Counted from the first letter of the stretch, positions 1 to 8,626 are shown. The stretch is DNA of 26,844 nucleotides from an uncultured Prevotellaceae bacterium (GCA_946539475.1 CAMNHM010000020.1:1-26844); one strand, 5' to 3'. The notes: generated by a model from the letters alone, not told the origin. Made by a program: numbers and translations.

Positions 1-536
1 GCATGCTCTGCTGTGCCGAGGACCTGGGCATGGTGCCCGACTGCGTGCCCTGGGTGATGAACGAGTTGCGCATCCTCTCGCTCGAGATTCAGTCGATGCC
101 GAAAGACCCTGCCGTGCGCTTCGGGCATCTGAGCCGCAACCCCTATCGCTCCGTATGCACCATTTCCACCCACGATATGGCGACACTCAGGCAGTGGTGG
201 GACGAAGACGAAAAGCGCACGCAGGAGTATTACAACACGATGCTCTACCGCTCGGATGCCGCACCCCATCCGTTGCCGGGCTGGCTGGCAAAGGATATCG
301 TCAGCAGGCACCTCACGTCGCCCTCGATGCTCTGTCTGATATCGCTGCAGGACTGGCTCTCCATCAGTGAGAAGTATCGGCTGGCCGACCCGAATGCCGA
401 GCGCATCAACATTCCGGCTAACTCGCGGCACTATTGGCGCTATCGCATGCATCTCACCATTGAGCAGCTTCTCCAGGCCGACGACCTGAACGAGGAACTG
501 AAGGACTTGATTGAGAGTAGCGGGCGAAGAGTGTAG
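1..536 (+). CDS. malQ: 4-alpha-glucanotransferase (GH77), C-terminal part, 5' end outside window
   Basis: This is the last ~177 codons of a 4-alpha-glucanotransferase (amylomaltase, disproportionating enzyme), which transfers alpha-1,4-glucan segments between malto-oligosaccharides in the cytoplasm. The reading frame is open from the left edge (first two bases are a split codon) and ends at TAG 534-536. Two GH77 signatures are visible: CAEDLGMVPDCV, whose Glu is the family acid/base, and CTISTHDMATLRQWW, whose Asp is the third conserved carboxylate. The wording resembles the long DPE2-like enzymes common in Bacteroidota. The nucleophile region and any N-terminal starch-binding domains lie outside. 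The gene converges on the DUF362 gene and is separated from it by a repeat hairpin. It belongs to starch/glycogen metabolism and so is probably a PUL neighbour, not a member. The internal ATG at base 3 is not the real start. Confidence 0.93.
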   Translation, partial: MLCCAEDLGMVPDCVPWVMNELRILSLEIQSMPKDPAVRFGHLSRNPYRSVCTISTHDMATLRQWWDEDEKRTQEYYNTMLYRSDAAPHPLPGWLAKDIVSRHLTSPSMLCLISLQDWLSISEKYRLADPNAERINIPANSRHYWRYRMHLTIEQLLQADDLNEELKDLIESSGRRV

Positions 537-540
537 TGGT

Positions 541-660
541 GAGAGTTGAGAGTTAAGAGTTGAGAGTTAAGAGTTGAGAGTTAAGAGTTGAGGGTTGAGA
601 GACTTTTGATATAACGTACAAAGAAAAGTCTCTCAACTCTCAACTCTTAACTCTCAACCC
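541..660. repeat. 7/14-bp tandem repeats forming a long imperfect hairpin between convergent genes
   Basis: From 543 to 598 the plus strand is built of a 14-bp unit, GAGTTGAGAGTTAA, in about four copies (in effect alternating GAGTTGA and GAGTTAA heptamers), ending GGGTTGAGAGACTTTT at 607. Bases 624-660 are the same kind of array on the other strand. Arms 571-607 and 624-660 pair over 37 bp with two mismatches around a 16-nt loop (608-623). The element fills the gap between the malQ stop (536) and the DUF362 stop (669), so it probably ends or protects both convergent transcripts. It is not a textbook intrinsic terminator, because the T-runs sit next to the loop and not after the stem. Confidence 0.85.
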
Positions 661-668
661 TAAACCAA

Positions 669-2801
669 TTACAGCTTTTTGTACCGCAGGTCGAGCTTCG
701 TGTACTTGCGCTCGCGGGCGTTGTTCCAATGCTCCATCAGTCCCAGGGGCTGCTCGAGTGGCTTGCCGCCTTGCTTATAGACGGTGCCGCTGGGCGCATT
801 GGGAATGCTGGCGGCCTCGCGAAGGTATTCGTCGCAGTAGTTCAGAGAGCCAAACTCGGGCCATTCGCCGATGAGGATATCCATGCCCACGGCATCGCAG
901 GCCACCTCGTCCTGTGAGACAATAAGCGAGCAGGCCCAGTCGCCGTTGAAGGGCTCCTTCATCCATTTGGGCGCTGGCGCACCGTTGACGTCGCGTGAGC
1001 CGTAGGTGCCGTCGATGAGGAAGAGCAGCGTTTTCTGTCCCAGGTCCTTGTGCGCCATGAAGTCTACGAACGTCTTGTAGCCAGGTTTGCCGTTGCGCTT
1101 GTCGGGACTGACGTTGTTGTGAGCATTCTGTCGCCAAAGCAGGTTGATGTCGGTGGCGCCATACCAGTTCTTGCCTGTCAGGGTGACACCAGGACCATTG
1201 TGCGTCTTCAGCAGGGCGCTGTTGATGAGGTAGGTTGCGTCGACGATGCACTTTGCCAGTCCGCGCGCCATCTTGCCGTTGTCGACCGAGTAGACGATCT
1301 GTTCAGGATAGTATTCACACTTCTCGCGTCCGTCGCCTCCGATATTGTCAACGAAGCGCACTTGCGGGAACTCTCGGTGCACCTTGTCGTAGATGCTGTC
1401 GGTAATGGCGCGGCTAGGCTCGCAGAGGATGATGTCCTGCTGTCGGACACCAGCGTCGCGTACCATTGAGCGAACGAGGGCCAGCGTCACGAAGGGCGAG
1501 GAGTTGAGCTCGATGGTATCGTGGTGGGTGATGGCGTTGTTGAGATTGAGCTTGATGGCTATCGTCTCTCCTTTCTTGTACCCGCGGTTCTTGTGATGGT
1601 GTTGCTGGTTGAAATGGCGGAAGAGGGCATCCCAGCCTTTCTGGGCTGTCGGAGCACCGGTGAGCTGCACGATGGCCTCGCGTACCATGTCGTCGGCTTT
1701 CGACTGGTCGTTCCAGCGATCTTCAACCCATAGTCCAGTGCGTCCGTCCCACTTTGCCACGCCAGGAGCGTGGATCCAGGCAACGCGCGCGGGATGGATT
1801 CCACGGCCTGCACCGATGGGCTCGTTGGGCTTGAGGAAAAGCTTGGGCTTGACGCCGTTGAACTCGCCGAAGAAGAGTCGGTTGCGGTTGACGGGCTCGC
1901 TCAGCAGCTGAATGGTGGTCGAAGGGCCTAGGTCGGGATCGCGCCAGGAGCGCAGCTGCCAGACGACCTGTCCTTTTTCGTCGACCTCAACAGCCTGTAC
2001 GGGGGCGTTGGCAGAGTCCATTGGCTCCTTGTTCCACTCGTTGTACCAGTTGTTAATCAGGTGGTGTCCGTTTTTCAGACGGACGGTCTTCTGTGGTTGG
2101 GTCACTCCGAAGTCGGTAGTGTTCAGCTGCCAGACAGTCTCGCCGCTGCGCGTGATCTCCTGAATGAGGCCTTTGCGCCCGGTGATCAGCAGATTGCCTT
2201 TAGGCAACTCCTGGACGGACCAGGGGAGGAAACCTGTCCAGCGGTCGGCTTCGCGTCCTTCGCTGGTGTACTCGCTGATGTAGCCCCCTTGCATGTTGGC
2301 AATGAGCAGCGTGCCTCGTGACGACAGGCGGGCATTGCGGTATTGTCCGTGTACGGAACCCTTCTCGGGTGTGGGCAGGTCGAACTGTCGTACGATCTTC
2401 GTCGAGGGGATTTCCATGACCACAACTTTGGCAGGATGGCCGTTCTGGACGTAGACCACGTGGCTGCGCCCGATGGGCTGAATGGTGTGGATCTCGGTAC
2501 CTTCCGGCGCAGCGTATCTCCATACAATCTGGTTGTCCTGTGTTACTTCGGCAATGCCGTACTGATGGGCAATCAGAATGTGGCCGTCGTTCATGAGGAC
2601 GGCATCGCTGATCTCGCCGCGCAACTGTTTTGTCTCCCATGCCCAGTTGACTTTTCCGTCCTTGACGGTGAACATGCGCATGCGCTTGCTCTGTCCGGCG
2701 TAGAAGAAGTCGTGGCGGGAGAGACTGCTGTCGACTGTCTGTGCTGTCGATCCGCAAACACTGGCCAATATCAGGCCCAGTGCGATTAGAGCTTTTCTCA
2801 T
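669..2801 (-). CDS. Secreted beta-propeller / DUF362 fusion protein
   Basis: The 710-residue product starts with a Sec signal peptide (residues 1-20, cleavage near GSTA/QTV). Residues ~30-325 read as a PQQ-like beta-propeller: repeated blades with WAWETKQ, NQIVWRY, GETVWQL and GQVVWQL at regular spacing. Residues ~335-690 match my recollection of the DUF362 family, with ARVAWIHAPGVAKWDG at the start, IAIKLNLN near 415, then LINSALLKTH and LFLIDGTYGSRDV. DUF362 has no settled biochemical role. Some members carry ferredoxin-type cysteine clusters, but no CxxCxxC motif is seen here. It lies downstream of susCD in the same direction, 265 bp away with its own candidate promoter, so it may belong to the PUL without sharing the susCD transcript. 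I infer an extracytoplasmic role in binding or modifying the glycan. The catalytic activity, if any, is unknown. Confidence 0.8.
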   Translation of the reverse strand: MRKALIALGLILASVCGSTAQTVDSSLSRHDFFYAGQSKRMRMFTVKDGKVNWAWETKQLRGEISDAVLMNDGHILIAHQYGIAEVTQDNQIVWRYAAPEGTEIHTIQPIGRSHVVYVQNGHPAKVVVMEIPSTKIVRQFDLPTPEKGSVHGQYRNARLSSRGTLLIANMQGGYISEYTSEGREADRWTGFLPWSVQELPKGNLLITGRKGLIQEITRSGETVWQLNTTDFGVTQPQKTVRLKNGHHLINNWYNEWNKEPMDSANAPVQAVEVDEKGQVVWQLRSWRDPDLGPSTTIQLLSEPVNRNRLFFGEFNGVKPKLFLKPNEPIGAGRGIHPARVAWIHAPGVAKWDGRTGLWVEDRWNDQSKADDMVREAIVQLTGAPTAQKGWDALFRHFNQQHHHKNRGYKKGETIAIKLNLNNAITHHDTIELNSSPFVTLALVRSMVRDAGVRQQDIILCEPSRAITDSIYDKVHREFPQVRFVDNIGGDGREKCEYYPEQIVYSVDNGKMARGLAKCIVDATYLINSALLKTHNGPGVTLTGKNWYGATDINLLWRQNAHNNVSPDKRNGKPGYKTFVDFMAHKDLGQKTLLFLIDGTYGSRDVNGAPAPKWMKEPFNGDWACSLIVSQDEVACDAVGMDILIGEWPEFGSLNYCDEYLREAASIPNAPSGTVYKQGGKPLEQPLGLMEHWNNARERKYTKLDLRYKKL

Positions 2802-2883
2802 AGTTTGTTTTCTTTTTTATATGTAGAGGTTGTTTTTAATAGTGAGTATCGAAGATGTTTCTGATAGTCTTCAATTTCGGCAG

Positions 2884-2891
2884 CAAAGGTA
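2884..2891 (-). promoter_or_regulatory. Candidate -7 element TACCTTTG for the propeller-DUF362 gene
   Basis: On the minus strand TACCTTTG matches the Bacteroidota -7 consensus TAnnTTTG exactly and lies 82 bp upstream of the ATG at 2801. No TTTG is seen at the usual 19-21 bp upstream, so only half of the promoter is supported. The gap to SusD also holds a stem-loop (2973-3001). Together these suggest separate transcription from susCD. Confidence 0.5.
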
Positions 2892-2972
2892 GTAAGAATT
2901 GCCCAAATGATGGGGGCAATAATCCGTCAATCAGCGTACGGTTTATCGTCAACTGCATTTTTCTGAATCAAG

Positions 2973-3001
2973 AGAGGCCGCGCCATCACGGCGCAGCCTC
3001 T
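2973..3001 (-). terminator. Strong stem-loop after the SusD gene, no U-run
   Basis: Arms 2973-2984 (AGAGGCCGCGCC) and 2990-3001 (GGCGCAGCCTCT) pair over 12 bp with one mismatch around a 5-nt loop. It lies 66 bp beyond the SusD stop (3067) on the minus strand. The bases after the stem in the direction of SusD transcription are CTTGATTCAG, so there is no U-tract. It is probably a 3'-end structure that stabilises or helps end the susCD mRNA, not a canonical intrinsic terminator. Confidence 0.5.
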
Positions 3002-3066
3002 ACAAACAACCTAATAATAAAACAATAATCTACGGCATTGGATTGCCGTAACCTGGCAAAAAAGGA

Positions 3067-5202
3067 TCAATAGCCAGGATTCTGCCAGGCTTTCTTCTGC
3101 TCGTTGCTGAGATTGGTGCCGTCAGGGTTCTGAAGGGCATCAATGAAAGCCTGTGGTATGGGTCGCAGCTCATGCTTACCTGCGGTGATGTTCTTTGCCT
3201 CGGGGTTGAAGGCCTTGGCACGCTTGATGAGCAGGCCTGCGCGGCTCAGCTCCTCCCAGCGGTTCCACTCACCGAGGCACTCACGGGTGCGCTCATTGAA
3301 CACGAAGTTCAGCATGCGGTCGTAGTCTCCCGTGGCACCGATGGCAGCGAGGATAGCCTCGTCCTCCTCAGGCAGCTGGGTGTAGCTCTTGATCTGCAGG
3401 TCGGAGGGCGCTGTGGTCTCGGCAATGCCCGTCGAGAGATAATAGGTGTTCTTATGCAGGTGTGAGGCATAGTAGGCATCGGTCATCGTCATCGTCTTGC
3501 CGTTGACATCCTTGCAGTTGGAGTTGTTGCCGGCGATGGCGTTGTCGGTCATGCCGCCGTCAGCCTTCAGGAAGGCCATCGAACCGTCGGTGTAGTAAGA
3601 GCGGTCCTCGCCCTGCTTCCACTGTGCGCGTGCCCTAAGAATATTGATGGTGTTGATGGCTTCCTGATACTGTCCCAGACGCACCTGGCACTCGGCCTTC
3701 ACCAGGTAGGTCTCGCCAGAGCGTGCCATGATTACGTCGCGGTGGGCATCGCCCTTCTCGGCCGTACGGCTGCCGTCGGCAGTCTTGTTGATGCCGCAGA
3801 AGACGTTAGAGGTAGCAGGGTTGCCGCTCACGCCATAGGTATTGAGCACGTACTGGCCGTTCATGAACAGGGGGAAGGCATTGGGTACCCACTTGCCTGT
3901 CTCGGGATTGACGAAGGTATGGTCCTGTCCGCCGCGTCCGAAAGTGCCGTAAGGCTCGCCGTCGAAGCGGGTGTCGCTCTTCTTGTTGAGGATGAAGATA
4001 CAGCCTTGGTCACCGATGGTGGGGCACTGCTCGGCCGTCAGCCCATACTTCGCCTGCAGGTCAGCTGCCGACAGCTGCTGGTTGTTCAGTCCGTAGACGG
4101 TCTTGAAGGTTTTCCACATGCGGGCATCGTTCACGTTGTCGAACGTGGAGTAGGTGTACTCCGTGGGACGGCAGCGCTGGAAGTCCATCTCGCCGATGTA
4201 GGCTCCGCGCTTGATCCATCCTCCCGAGAAGTTGGAGAACTGTGGCGAGAAGTAGTTGTAGGTGCGGTTGCCGAAACGTCCCTGTGTGGTGGCGTCGCCA
4301 TTGTGCTCGGCTGCCATGAGTATCTCGTCGAGTCCCTCGTTCGGGCAGTTGATGCCAGTCCAGTTGGCATAGAGGTCGCTGTAGTTGGGAGCCAGGGGGC
4401 ATGCGGCTATCACCTCGTTGCAGAGGGTGATTGCGCGGTTCAGGTCGGCCGACTTGTCGTAGCTGCCGTTCCAGCTGCTGCAGCGCTCCGACTGGCGGAA
4501 CAGCAGTGCCTTTGCCAGGAAATGGGCAGCGGTATACTTCGTCCATGTGCCGTTGCCGCGCCACTTCGAGGTGGGCAGCAGCTGATAGGCCTGTTCGAGG
4601 TCGGCGATGACCTGGTTGAGCGTCTGCTCCTCGCTAGCGCGGGTGTAGTCTTTCTTAACTACACCATTGGCAGGCTCGGTCTGAATGACTACGCCTCCGT
4701 ACTGTGCAAACAGGCGGTAGTAGTTGTAGCCTCGGAGGAAGTAGGCCTCGCCCATAGCTTTGTTGCGCGAGTCCTCGTCGCTCACCTGATTTGCTTTCGA
4801 CAGGACCAGGTTGGCTGTGGAAATACCGTAGTACATCTGGTTCCACAGAGCCGACACGGGAGGGCAGTTGTTGTTGGGCGCACCCAGGGCGCGTGTGAAA
4901 TCGAGAGGGTTGAGGTTGTTGTCGTATGTGTTCCAGATTTCGGAGGTATTGTCGGCACCCGTGGTGAACTCGTCGCAGCCATAGAGCGTGATACCATAGG
5001 CCCATTCGTAGCCGAAATGCCAGCGAATGTTGCCATAAAGGCCGGCAGCCATCTTTAAGGCTCCGTCTCCAGTCTCCAGCAGTGCATCGCTATAGAGATG
5101 TCCGGCATCCTCCTTCAGGAAGTCGTCGCTGCAGGAGGTGAGGCTCATGGCAGCGCAGAGCGTCAATGCACCACAAACTAATTTACTATTGATATGTTTC
5201 AT
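3067..5202 (-). CDS. SusD/RagB-like outer-membrane glycan-binding lipoprotein
   Basis: SusD-family lipoproteins sit on the cell surface as a lid over SusC and bind the oligosaccharide to be imported. The start is taken at ATG 5200-5202 and not 12 codons upstream, because it yields a clean lipoprotein signal (MKHINSKLVCGALTLCAAMS, then lipobox LTSC) and has AAAGGA about 12 bp upstream. The mature protein begins CSDDFLKEDAG. Family marks include the N-terminal helices (ALWNQMYYGISTANLVLSKA), AYFLRGYNYYRLFAQYGGV near residue 170, the later helix GETYLVKAECQVRLGQYQEA, and the C-terminal FNERTRECLGEWNRWEELSR with RPIPQAFIDAL. At 711 residues it is longer than the usual 500-600. It is 43 bp downstream of SusC and surely co-transcribed with it. 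The partner enzymes suggest RG-I-derived ligands, which is an inference. Confidence 0.95.
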   Translation of the reverse strand: MKHINSKLVCGALTLCAAMSLTSCSDDFLKEDAGHLYSDALLETGDGALKMAAGLYGNIRWHFGYEWAYGITLYGCDEFTTGADNTSEIWNTYDNNLNPLDFTRALGAPNNNCPPVSALWNQMYYGISTANLVLSKANQVSDEDSRNKAMGEAYFLRGYNYYRLFAQYGGVVIQTEPANGVVKKDYTRASEEQTLNQVIADLEQAYQLLPTSKWRGNGTWTKYTAAHFLAKALLFRQSERCSSWNGSYDKSADLNRAITLCNEVIAACPLAPNYSDLYANWTGINCPNEGLDEILMAAEHNGDATTQGRFGNRTYNYFSPQFSNFSGGWIKRGAYIGEMDFQRCRPTEYTYSTFDNVNDARMWKTFKTVYGLNNQQLSAADLQAKYGLTAEQCPTIGDQGCIFILNKKSDTRFDGEPYGTFGRGGQDHTFVNPETGKWVPNAFPLFMNGQYVLNTYGVSGNPATSNVFCGINKTADGSRTAEKGDAHRDVIMARSGETYLVKAECQVRLGQYQEAINTINILRARAQWKQGEDRSYYTDGSMAFLKADGGMTDNAIAGNNSNCKDVNGKTMTMTDAYYASHLHKNTYYLSTGIAETTAPSDLQIKSYTQLPEEDEAILAAIGATGDYDRMLNFVFNERTRECLGEWNRWEELSRAGLLIKRAKAFNPEAKNITAGKHELRPIPQAFIDALQNPDGTNLSNEQKKAWQNPGY

Positions 5203-5245
5203 GTTCGTTAGTTTCCTTTTGTTAATTAATGTGTACACTCACAGT

Positions 5246-8200
5246 TTAGAAGTCGACGCTCAGTCCTACGGTGAAGCCGCGGTTATAGAAAGTGGCACCC
5301 GTGTCGAGATCCATGAAGTCGACCGATGAGCAGAGCATGCCCAGGTTCTTACCCTGTACGTAGAGCTTGGCACCGCTGATACCCAGCGTCTGGCAGATGC
5401 TCTTGTCGAAGTTGTAGCCCAGAGAGAGGTTGCGGATCTTCACGAAGGAAGCATTCTTGAAGCCAAGCAGGGCTGCCTTCTGGTCGCCACCGCCAGTGCT
5501 GTAAATAGGCTTCTGCCAGTCGGCGTCGGTGTTGGAGGGAGTCCAGTAGCTGATTTCGCGCTGCTGATACATACCCAGCTGACCTTCGCCGCCAGTGCTG
5601 ATCATATACTTGAAGCGGCCTTGCAGCTCGAGTGTGAGCTCGAATCCCTTCCATGAGAGTGTATTGGTCCATCCGGCCGTGATGCGTGGGTTGCGATTGC
5701 CCAGGATGACACGGTCTTCCTCGTTGATCTTGTAGTCGCCGTTCTGGTCGACGGGCTTCACCATACCTGCAGAGAACTTCTCGCCGTTGTCATTGAACTT
5801 CTGCATCTCAGCAGCATCGCTCTCCTGCCAGAGACCATCGTTCTCGTAGCCATAGAAGACAGCGATGCTCTCGCCGATGAACCAAGAGTTGTTGATGTCG
5901 TCCTCCTTACCGTTGGACAGCTCCTCAATCTTGTCCTTCTGCCATGCAAGGTTCAGGTTCGACTGCCACATGAAGTCCTGAGTCATCACGGGGATCGTGT
6001 TCAGCGTCAGCTCGATACCCTTATTCGAGGTCTTACCCACGTTGTCCATCATCGAGGGATAGCCGGAGAGTGAAGGCACGGTCATGAGCATGAGCAGGTC
6101 GGTGGTCGTTGAGGTGTACATATCGAGGGTACCTCCGATGCGGCCCTTCAGGAAGCTGAAGTCGATACCGAAGTTCCACTGGGTGGTCTTCTCCCAAGAG
6201 AGGTTCTTGTTAGGCATCTTGTTGGAACCACTGCTGTAGTAGGGTTCATTGGTGACGAGAATCTGCGAGTTGCCAAGGCTGAACGGCATCCAGTAAGAAC
6301 TGATGACACCCAGGGTGCCATAGGGATCGACGGCCGAGTTACCCGTGACACCCACACCGAAGCGCAGCTTCAGCTGGTCTACCCAGTTGACATCCTTCAT
6401 GAAGTCTTCCTGCTCCATGCGCCATCCCAGGGCCATCGAGGGGAAGAAATCCCATTTGTTGCCCTCTGCCAGCACGCTCGATCCATCCCAACGTGCTGAG
6501 GCGGTGAGCAGGTAGCGGTCGCGGAATGCATAGTTAACACGAGCCATATACGATGAGAGTGCTCGCTCGGTGAGACCAGTGCTCATGCCCGACTTGTTGG
6601 CCGACTGTGTGATGTCGACAGAGCCCATATTGTTCCACAGGAACGACGGAAGAGGAATGTTCTCTGAGTTCATTCCACTGGTCTCAGTATTGCTCTTCGA
6701 AGCCGACTGCAGGAGCGTCAGTCCGAAATCGTGCTCGCCGAAGGTCTTGTTGTAGAGGATCATGTTGTCGAGTGTCCAGGCAAAGTTACGGGCGTCGGTG
6801 CGGCGGGCATAGTTGTTGCCGCCGCCACGTGCTGCCGAGCTGGCATCGATGAAGTTACCCATGCGATAGAAACGGAAGTCGGGACCAAACTGTAGCTTGT
6901 ACTGCAGACCAGCCAGAGGCTCCCAGATCTTACTGAAGTCAATCTGTCCGTAGAAGCTGCCCAGTGCGCGGAAGGTCTGACGGTTATCGTTCGACTTGTT
7001 CCATTCGTCCATGATGGTATAGGTGTTGCTGACTGAACCGCCAGGAACGAGGATGATGTTGCCGGCATCGTCGTAGGGCAGGGTGTAGCGCAGGATCTGC
7101 TTGGCAGCTCCGTAGATGTCGGTAGGTCCGGAGTTGCTCGACTGTCCGGTGCGTGAGAAGCCATACTGCTGCTCGCTGAAGCTGGCATTGAACGAGCCGC
7201 CGGCTTTGAACCAAGGCTTAGCCTGTACGTCGGCCGAGGTGCTCAGGGTGTAGCGCTCGTACTGTTGTCCCTTCTGTGTACCCTTGTTGTTCAGGTAGCC
7301 GAAGGAGATGCTTCCGCTCATGTTCTTCGAACCTCCGCGAGCGCTGACGGTGTGCTCCTGGGTGATACCTGTACGAGTGACGAAATCCGTCCAGTCAGTA
7401 TCTGTCACTTTCGAACCGTCCCATGAGCCGCCGGCCCATCCTTTCTCGATGTTGGCCCAGGCTACCTCGTCGCCCGAGAAGAACGACTTGTCCTGCTCCA
7501 GCGTGGGCTGGTCGCCAGGCGTGTACTTGTCGGGAGCTGAGTTGTAGTAGGCCCAGCGGCGCCACGTGATATAGTCACTGGCATTCATGGCGGGGCTCTT
7601 GTCCACGATTTTCTCGAAAGTCATCGTGCCGCTGTAGTTCAGTTGTGTCTTGCCTTCCTGTCCGCGCTTGGTGGTGATGAGCACGACACCGTTAGCTCCG
7701 CGGCTACCGTAGATGGCAGTCGAAGAAGCGTCCTTCAGAATGTCGATGGCTTCAATGTCACGGGGATTGAGCGTCTCGATACCGCCAGACTGAAGGGGAA
7801 CTCCGTCGACGACGTATAGAGGTTCGCTCGATGCGTTGAGCGAGCGTGTACCGCGAATCATGATGTTACCCACGGTTCCTGGGCGCTGACTGCTGGTGAT
7901 GTCAACACCGGCAGCCTTGCCTTGAAGGGCTTCGAAGGCATTGGTCACGGGCTTGGCGTTCAGCTCCTTCTCACCGACGCGCGTCAGTGCACCTGTGACA
8001 TCGCTCTTGCGCTGTACACCATAGCCTACCACCACCACCTCGTCGAGTAGCTGCTTGTCTTCCTCAAGGGTGAAGTTGATGCTCTGCTTACCGCCAATGC
8101 TGACGTTCTGAGTGCGATAGCCAATGTACGACACCGTTAGCGTTGCGCCTGCGGGTACATTGCTGATTGAGAAGTTACCGTCCAGGTCGGTTACTGCACC

Positions 8201-8386
8201 GTTGGTAGTACCTTTGACGGCAACACTGGCTCCAATGACAGGCTCGCCATTGGCGTCCACCACCTTACCTGTTACTTTCCCTTGCGCCATAGCCACTGTC
8301 GAGCAGACAGCCATCAACGCAAGAAAGAGCATGCGTCGCCATCCTTGGCAACGGCTCTTCAGGTTCGTCTCATGTTGTTTTTCCAT
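5246..8386 (-). CDS. SusC/RagA-like TonB-dependent transporter
   Basis: This 1046-residue outer-membrane transporter imports oligosaccharides using TonB energy and pairs with the adjacent SusD. Residues 1-35 are a signal peptide ending AMAQ. Residues ~36-108 form the carboxypeptidase-D-regulatory-like domain (GKVTGKVVDANGEPVIGASV, then SYIGYRTQNVSIGG). The TonB-box/plug transition is LLDEVVVVGYGVQRKSDVTG (113-132). The plug carries the SusC signatures IMIRGTRSLNASSEPLYVVDGVP (175-197, split here as a family match) and ILKDASSTAIYGSRGANGV (216-234). The rest is the barrel, ending GFTVGLSVDF with a terminal aromatic. There is no STN domain, so direct signalling to an anti-sigma factor is unlikely. 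The start has little SD (AACTAACAACAAATGG), as is normal for the phylum. Length is typical. Confidence 0.97.
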   Translation of the reverse strand: MEKQHETNLKSRCQGWRRMLFLALMAVCSTVAMAQGKVTGKVVDANGEPVIGASVAVKGTTNGAVTDLDGNFSISNVPAGATLTVSYIGYRTQNVSIGGKQSINFTLEEDKQLLDEVVVVGYGVQRKSDVTGALTRVGEKELNAKPVTNAFEALQGKAAGVDITSSQRPGTVGNIMIRGTRSLNASSEPLYVVDGVPLQSGGIETLNPRDIEAIDILKDASSTAIYGSRGANGVVLITTKRGQEGKTQLNYSGTMTFEKIVDKSPAMNASDYITWRRWAYYNSAPDKYTPGDQPTLEQDKSFFSGDEVAWANIEKGWAGGSWDGSKVTDTDWTDFVTRTGITQEHTVSARGGSKNMSGSISFGYLNNKGTQKGQQYERYTLSTSADVQAKPWFKAGGSFNASFSEQQYGFSRTGQSSNSGPTDIYGAAKQILRYTLPYDDAGNIILVPGGSVSNTYTIMDEWNKSNDNRQTFRALGSFYGQIDFSKIWEPLAGLQYKLQFGPDFRFYRMGNFIDASSAARGGGNNYARRTDARNFAWTLDNMILYNKTFGEHDFGLTLLQSASKSNTETSGMNSENIPLPSFLWNNMGSVDITQSANKSGMSTGLTERALSSYMARVNYAFRDRYLLTASARWDGSSVLAEGNKWDFFPSMALGWRMEQEDFMKDVNWVDQLKLRFGVGVTGNSAVDPYGTLGVISSYWMPFSLGNSQILVTNEPYYSSGSNKMPNKNLSWEKTTQWNFGIDFSFLKGRIGGTLDMYTSTTTDLLMLMTVPSLSGYPSMMDNVGKTSNKGIELTLNTIPVMTQDFMWQSNLNLAWQKDKIEELSNGKEDDINNSWFIGESIAVFYGYENDGLWQESDAAEMQKFNDNGEKFSAGMVKPVDQNGDYKINEEDRVILGNRNPRITAGWTNTLSWKGFELTLELQGRFKYMISTGGEGQLGMYQQREISYWTPSNTDADWQKPIYSTGGGDQKAALLGFKNASFVKIRNLSLGYNFDKSICQTLGISGAKLYVQGKNLGMLCSSVDFMDLDTGATFYNRGFTVGLSVDF

Positions 8387-8439
8387 TTGTTGTTAGTTTT
8401 GAATTAGTAAATATTGTTGTTTGTCACAATTCCTTGATT

Positions 8440-8551
8440 CTACCCGCCGGTAGGCTTTCAGGCTGCCTGCAGAGTTAGTCTCCCCAGGGAGCTCCGCTTT
8501 TTCAACTACTTTACTAAATATCGCACTTCAGTTAGTCTCGGAATGTTTCCG
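8440..8551 (-). promoter_or_regulatory. Structured 5' leader of susC with a repeated decamer and two small hairpins
   Basis: If transcription starts just after the -7 element at 8574-8581, susC has an untranslated leader of about 180 nt. Within it GAGACTAACT (minus strand) occurs twice, at 8530-8539 and 8473-8482, 57 bp apart. Hairpins CGGAA-TGT-TTCCG (8539-8551) and CTACC-cgcc-GGTAG (8440-8453) are perfect. I do not recognise a known riboswitch. A long leader with repeats could be a target for RNA- or protein-based control of the PUL. Confidence 0.45.
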
Positions 8552-8573
8552 GACGGTTGTTTTTTTGCAGTTG

Positions 8574-8581
8574 CAAAGATA
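8574..8581 (-). promoter_or_regulatory. Candidate -7 element TATCTTTG of the susCD transcript
   Basis: Minus-strand TATCTTTG is an exact TAnnTTTG match, 45 bp past the GH2 stop and 188 bp before the susC ATG. No good TTTG -33 box is seen. Position between GH2 and susC suggests susCD can be transcribed independently of GH2. A T7 run lies just upstream on the same strand and might end the GH2 transcript, but I see no convincing stem before it. Confidence 0.6.
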
Positions 8582-8626
8582 ATAGAAAAAAAGCGGATTC
8601 CTTCTAGTTCCCAGACCTTTTTAGGA

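Noticed and set aside
3742..5058. 438-codon plus-strand open frame across SusD
   Set aside because: Lies fully antisense to the well-supported SusD gene, has a biased Val/Ala/Leu/Gly composition typical of an antisense frame of GC-rich coding DNA, and shows no domain.
5203..5238. Upstream SusD start at 5238
   Set aside because: It would add 12 residues before a perfect lipoprotein signal; the start at 5202 has a purine-rich stretch at the right distance.
8440..8581. Known riboswitch in the susC leader
   Set aside because: The hairpins are short and do not match the conserved cores of cobalamin, TPP, SAM or other riboswitches I can recognise by eye.
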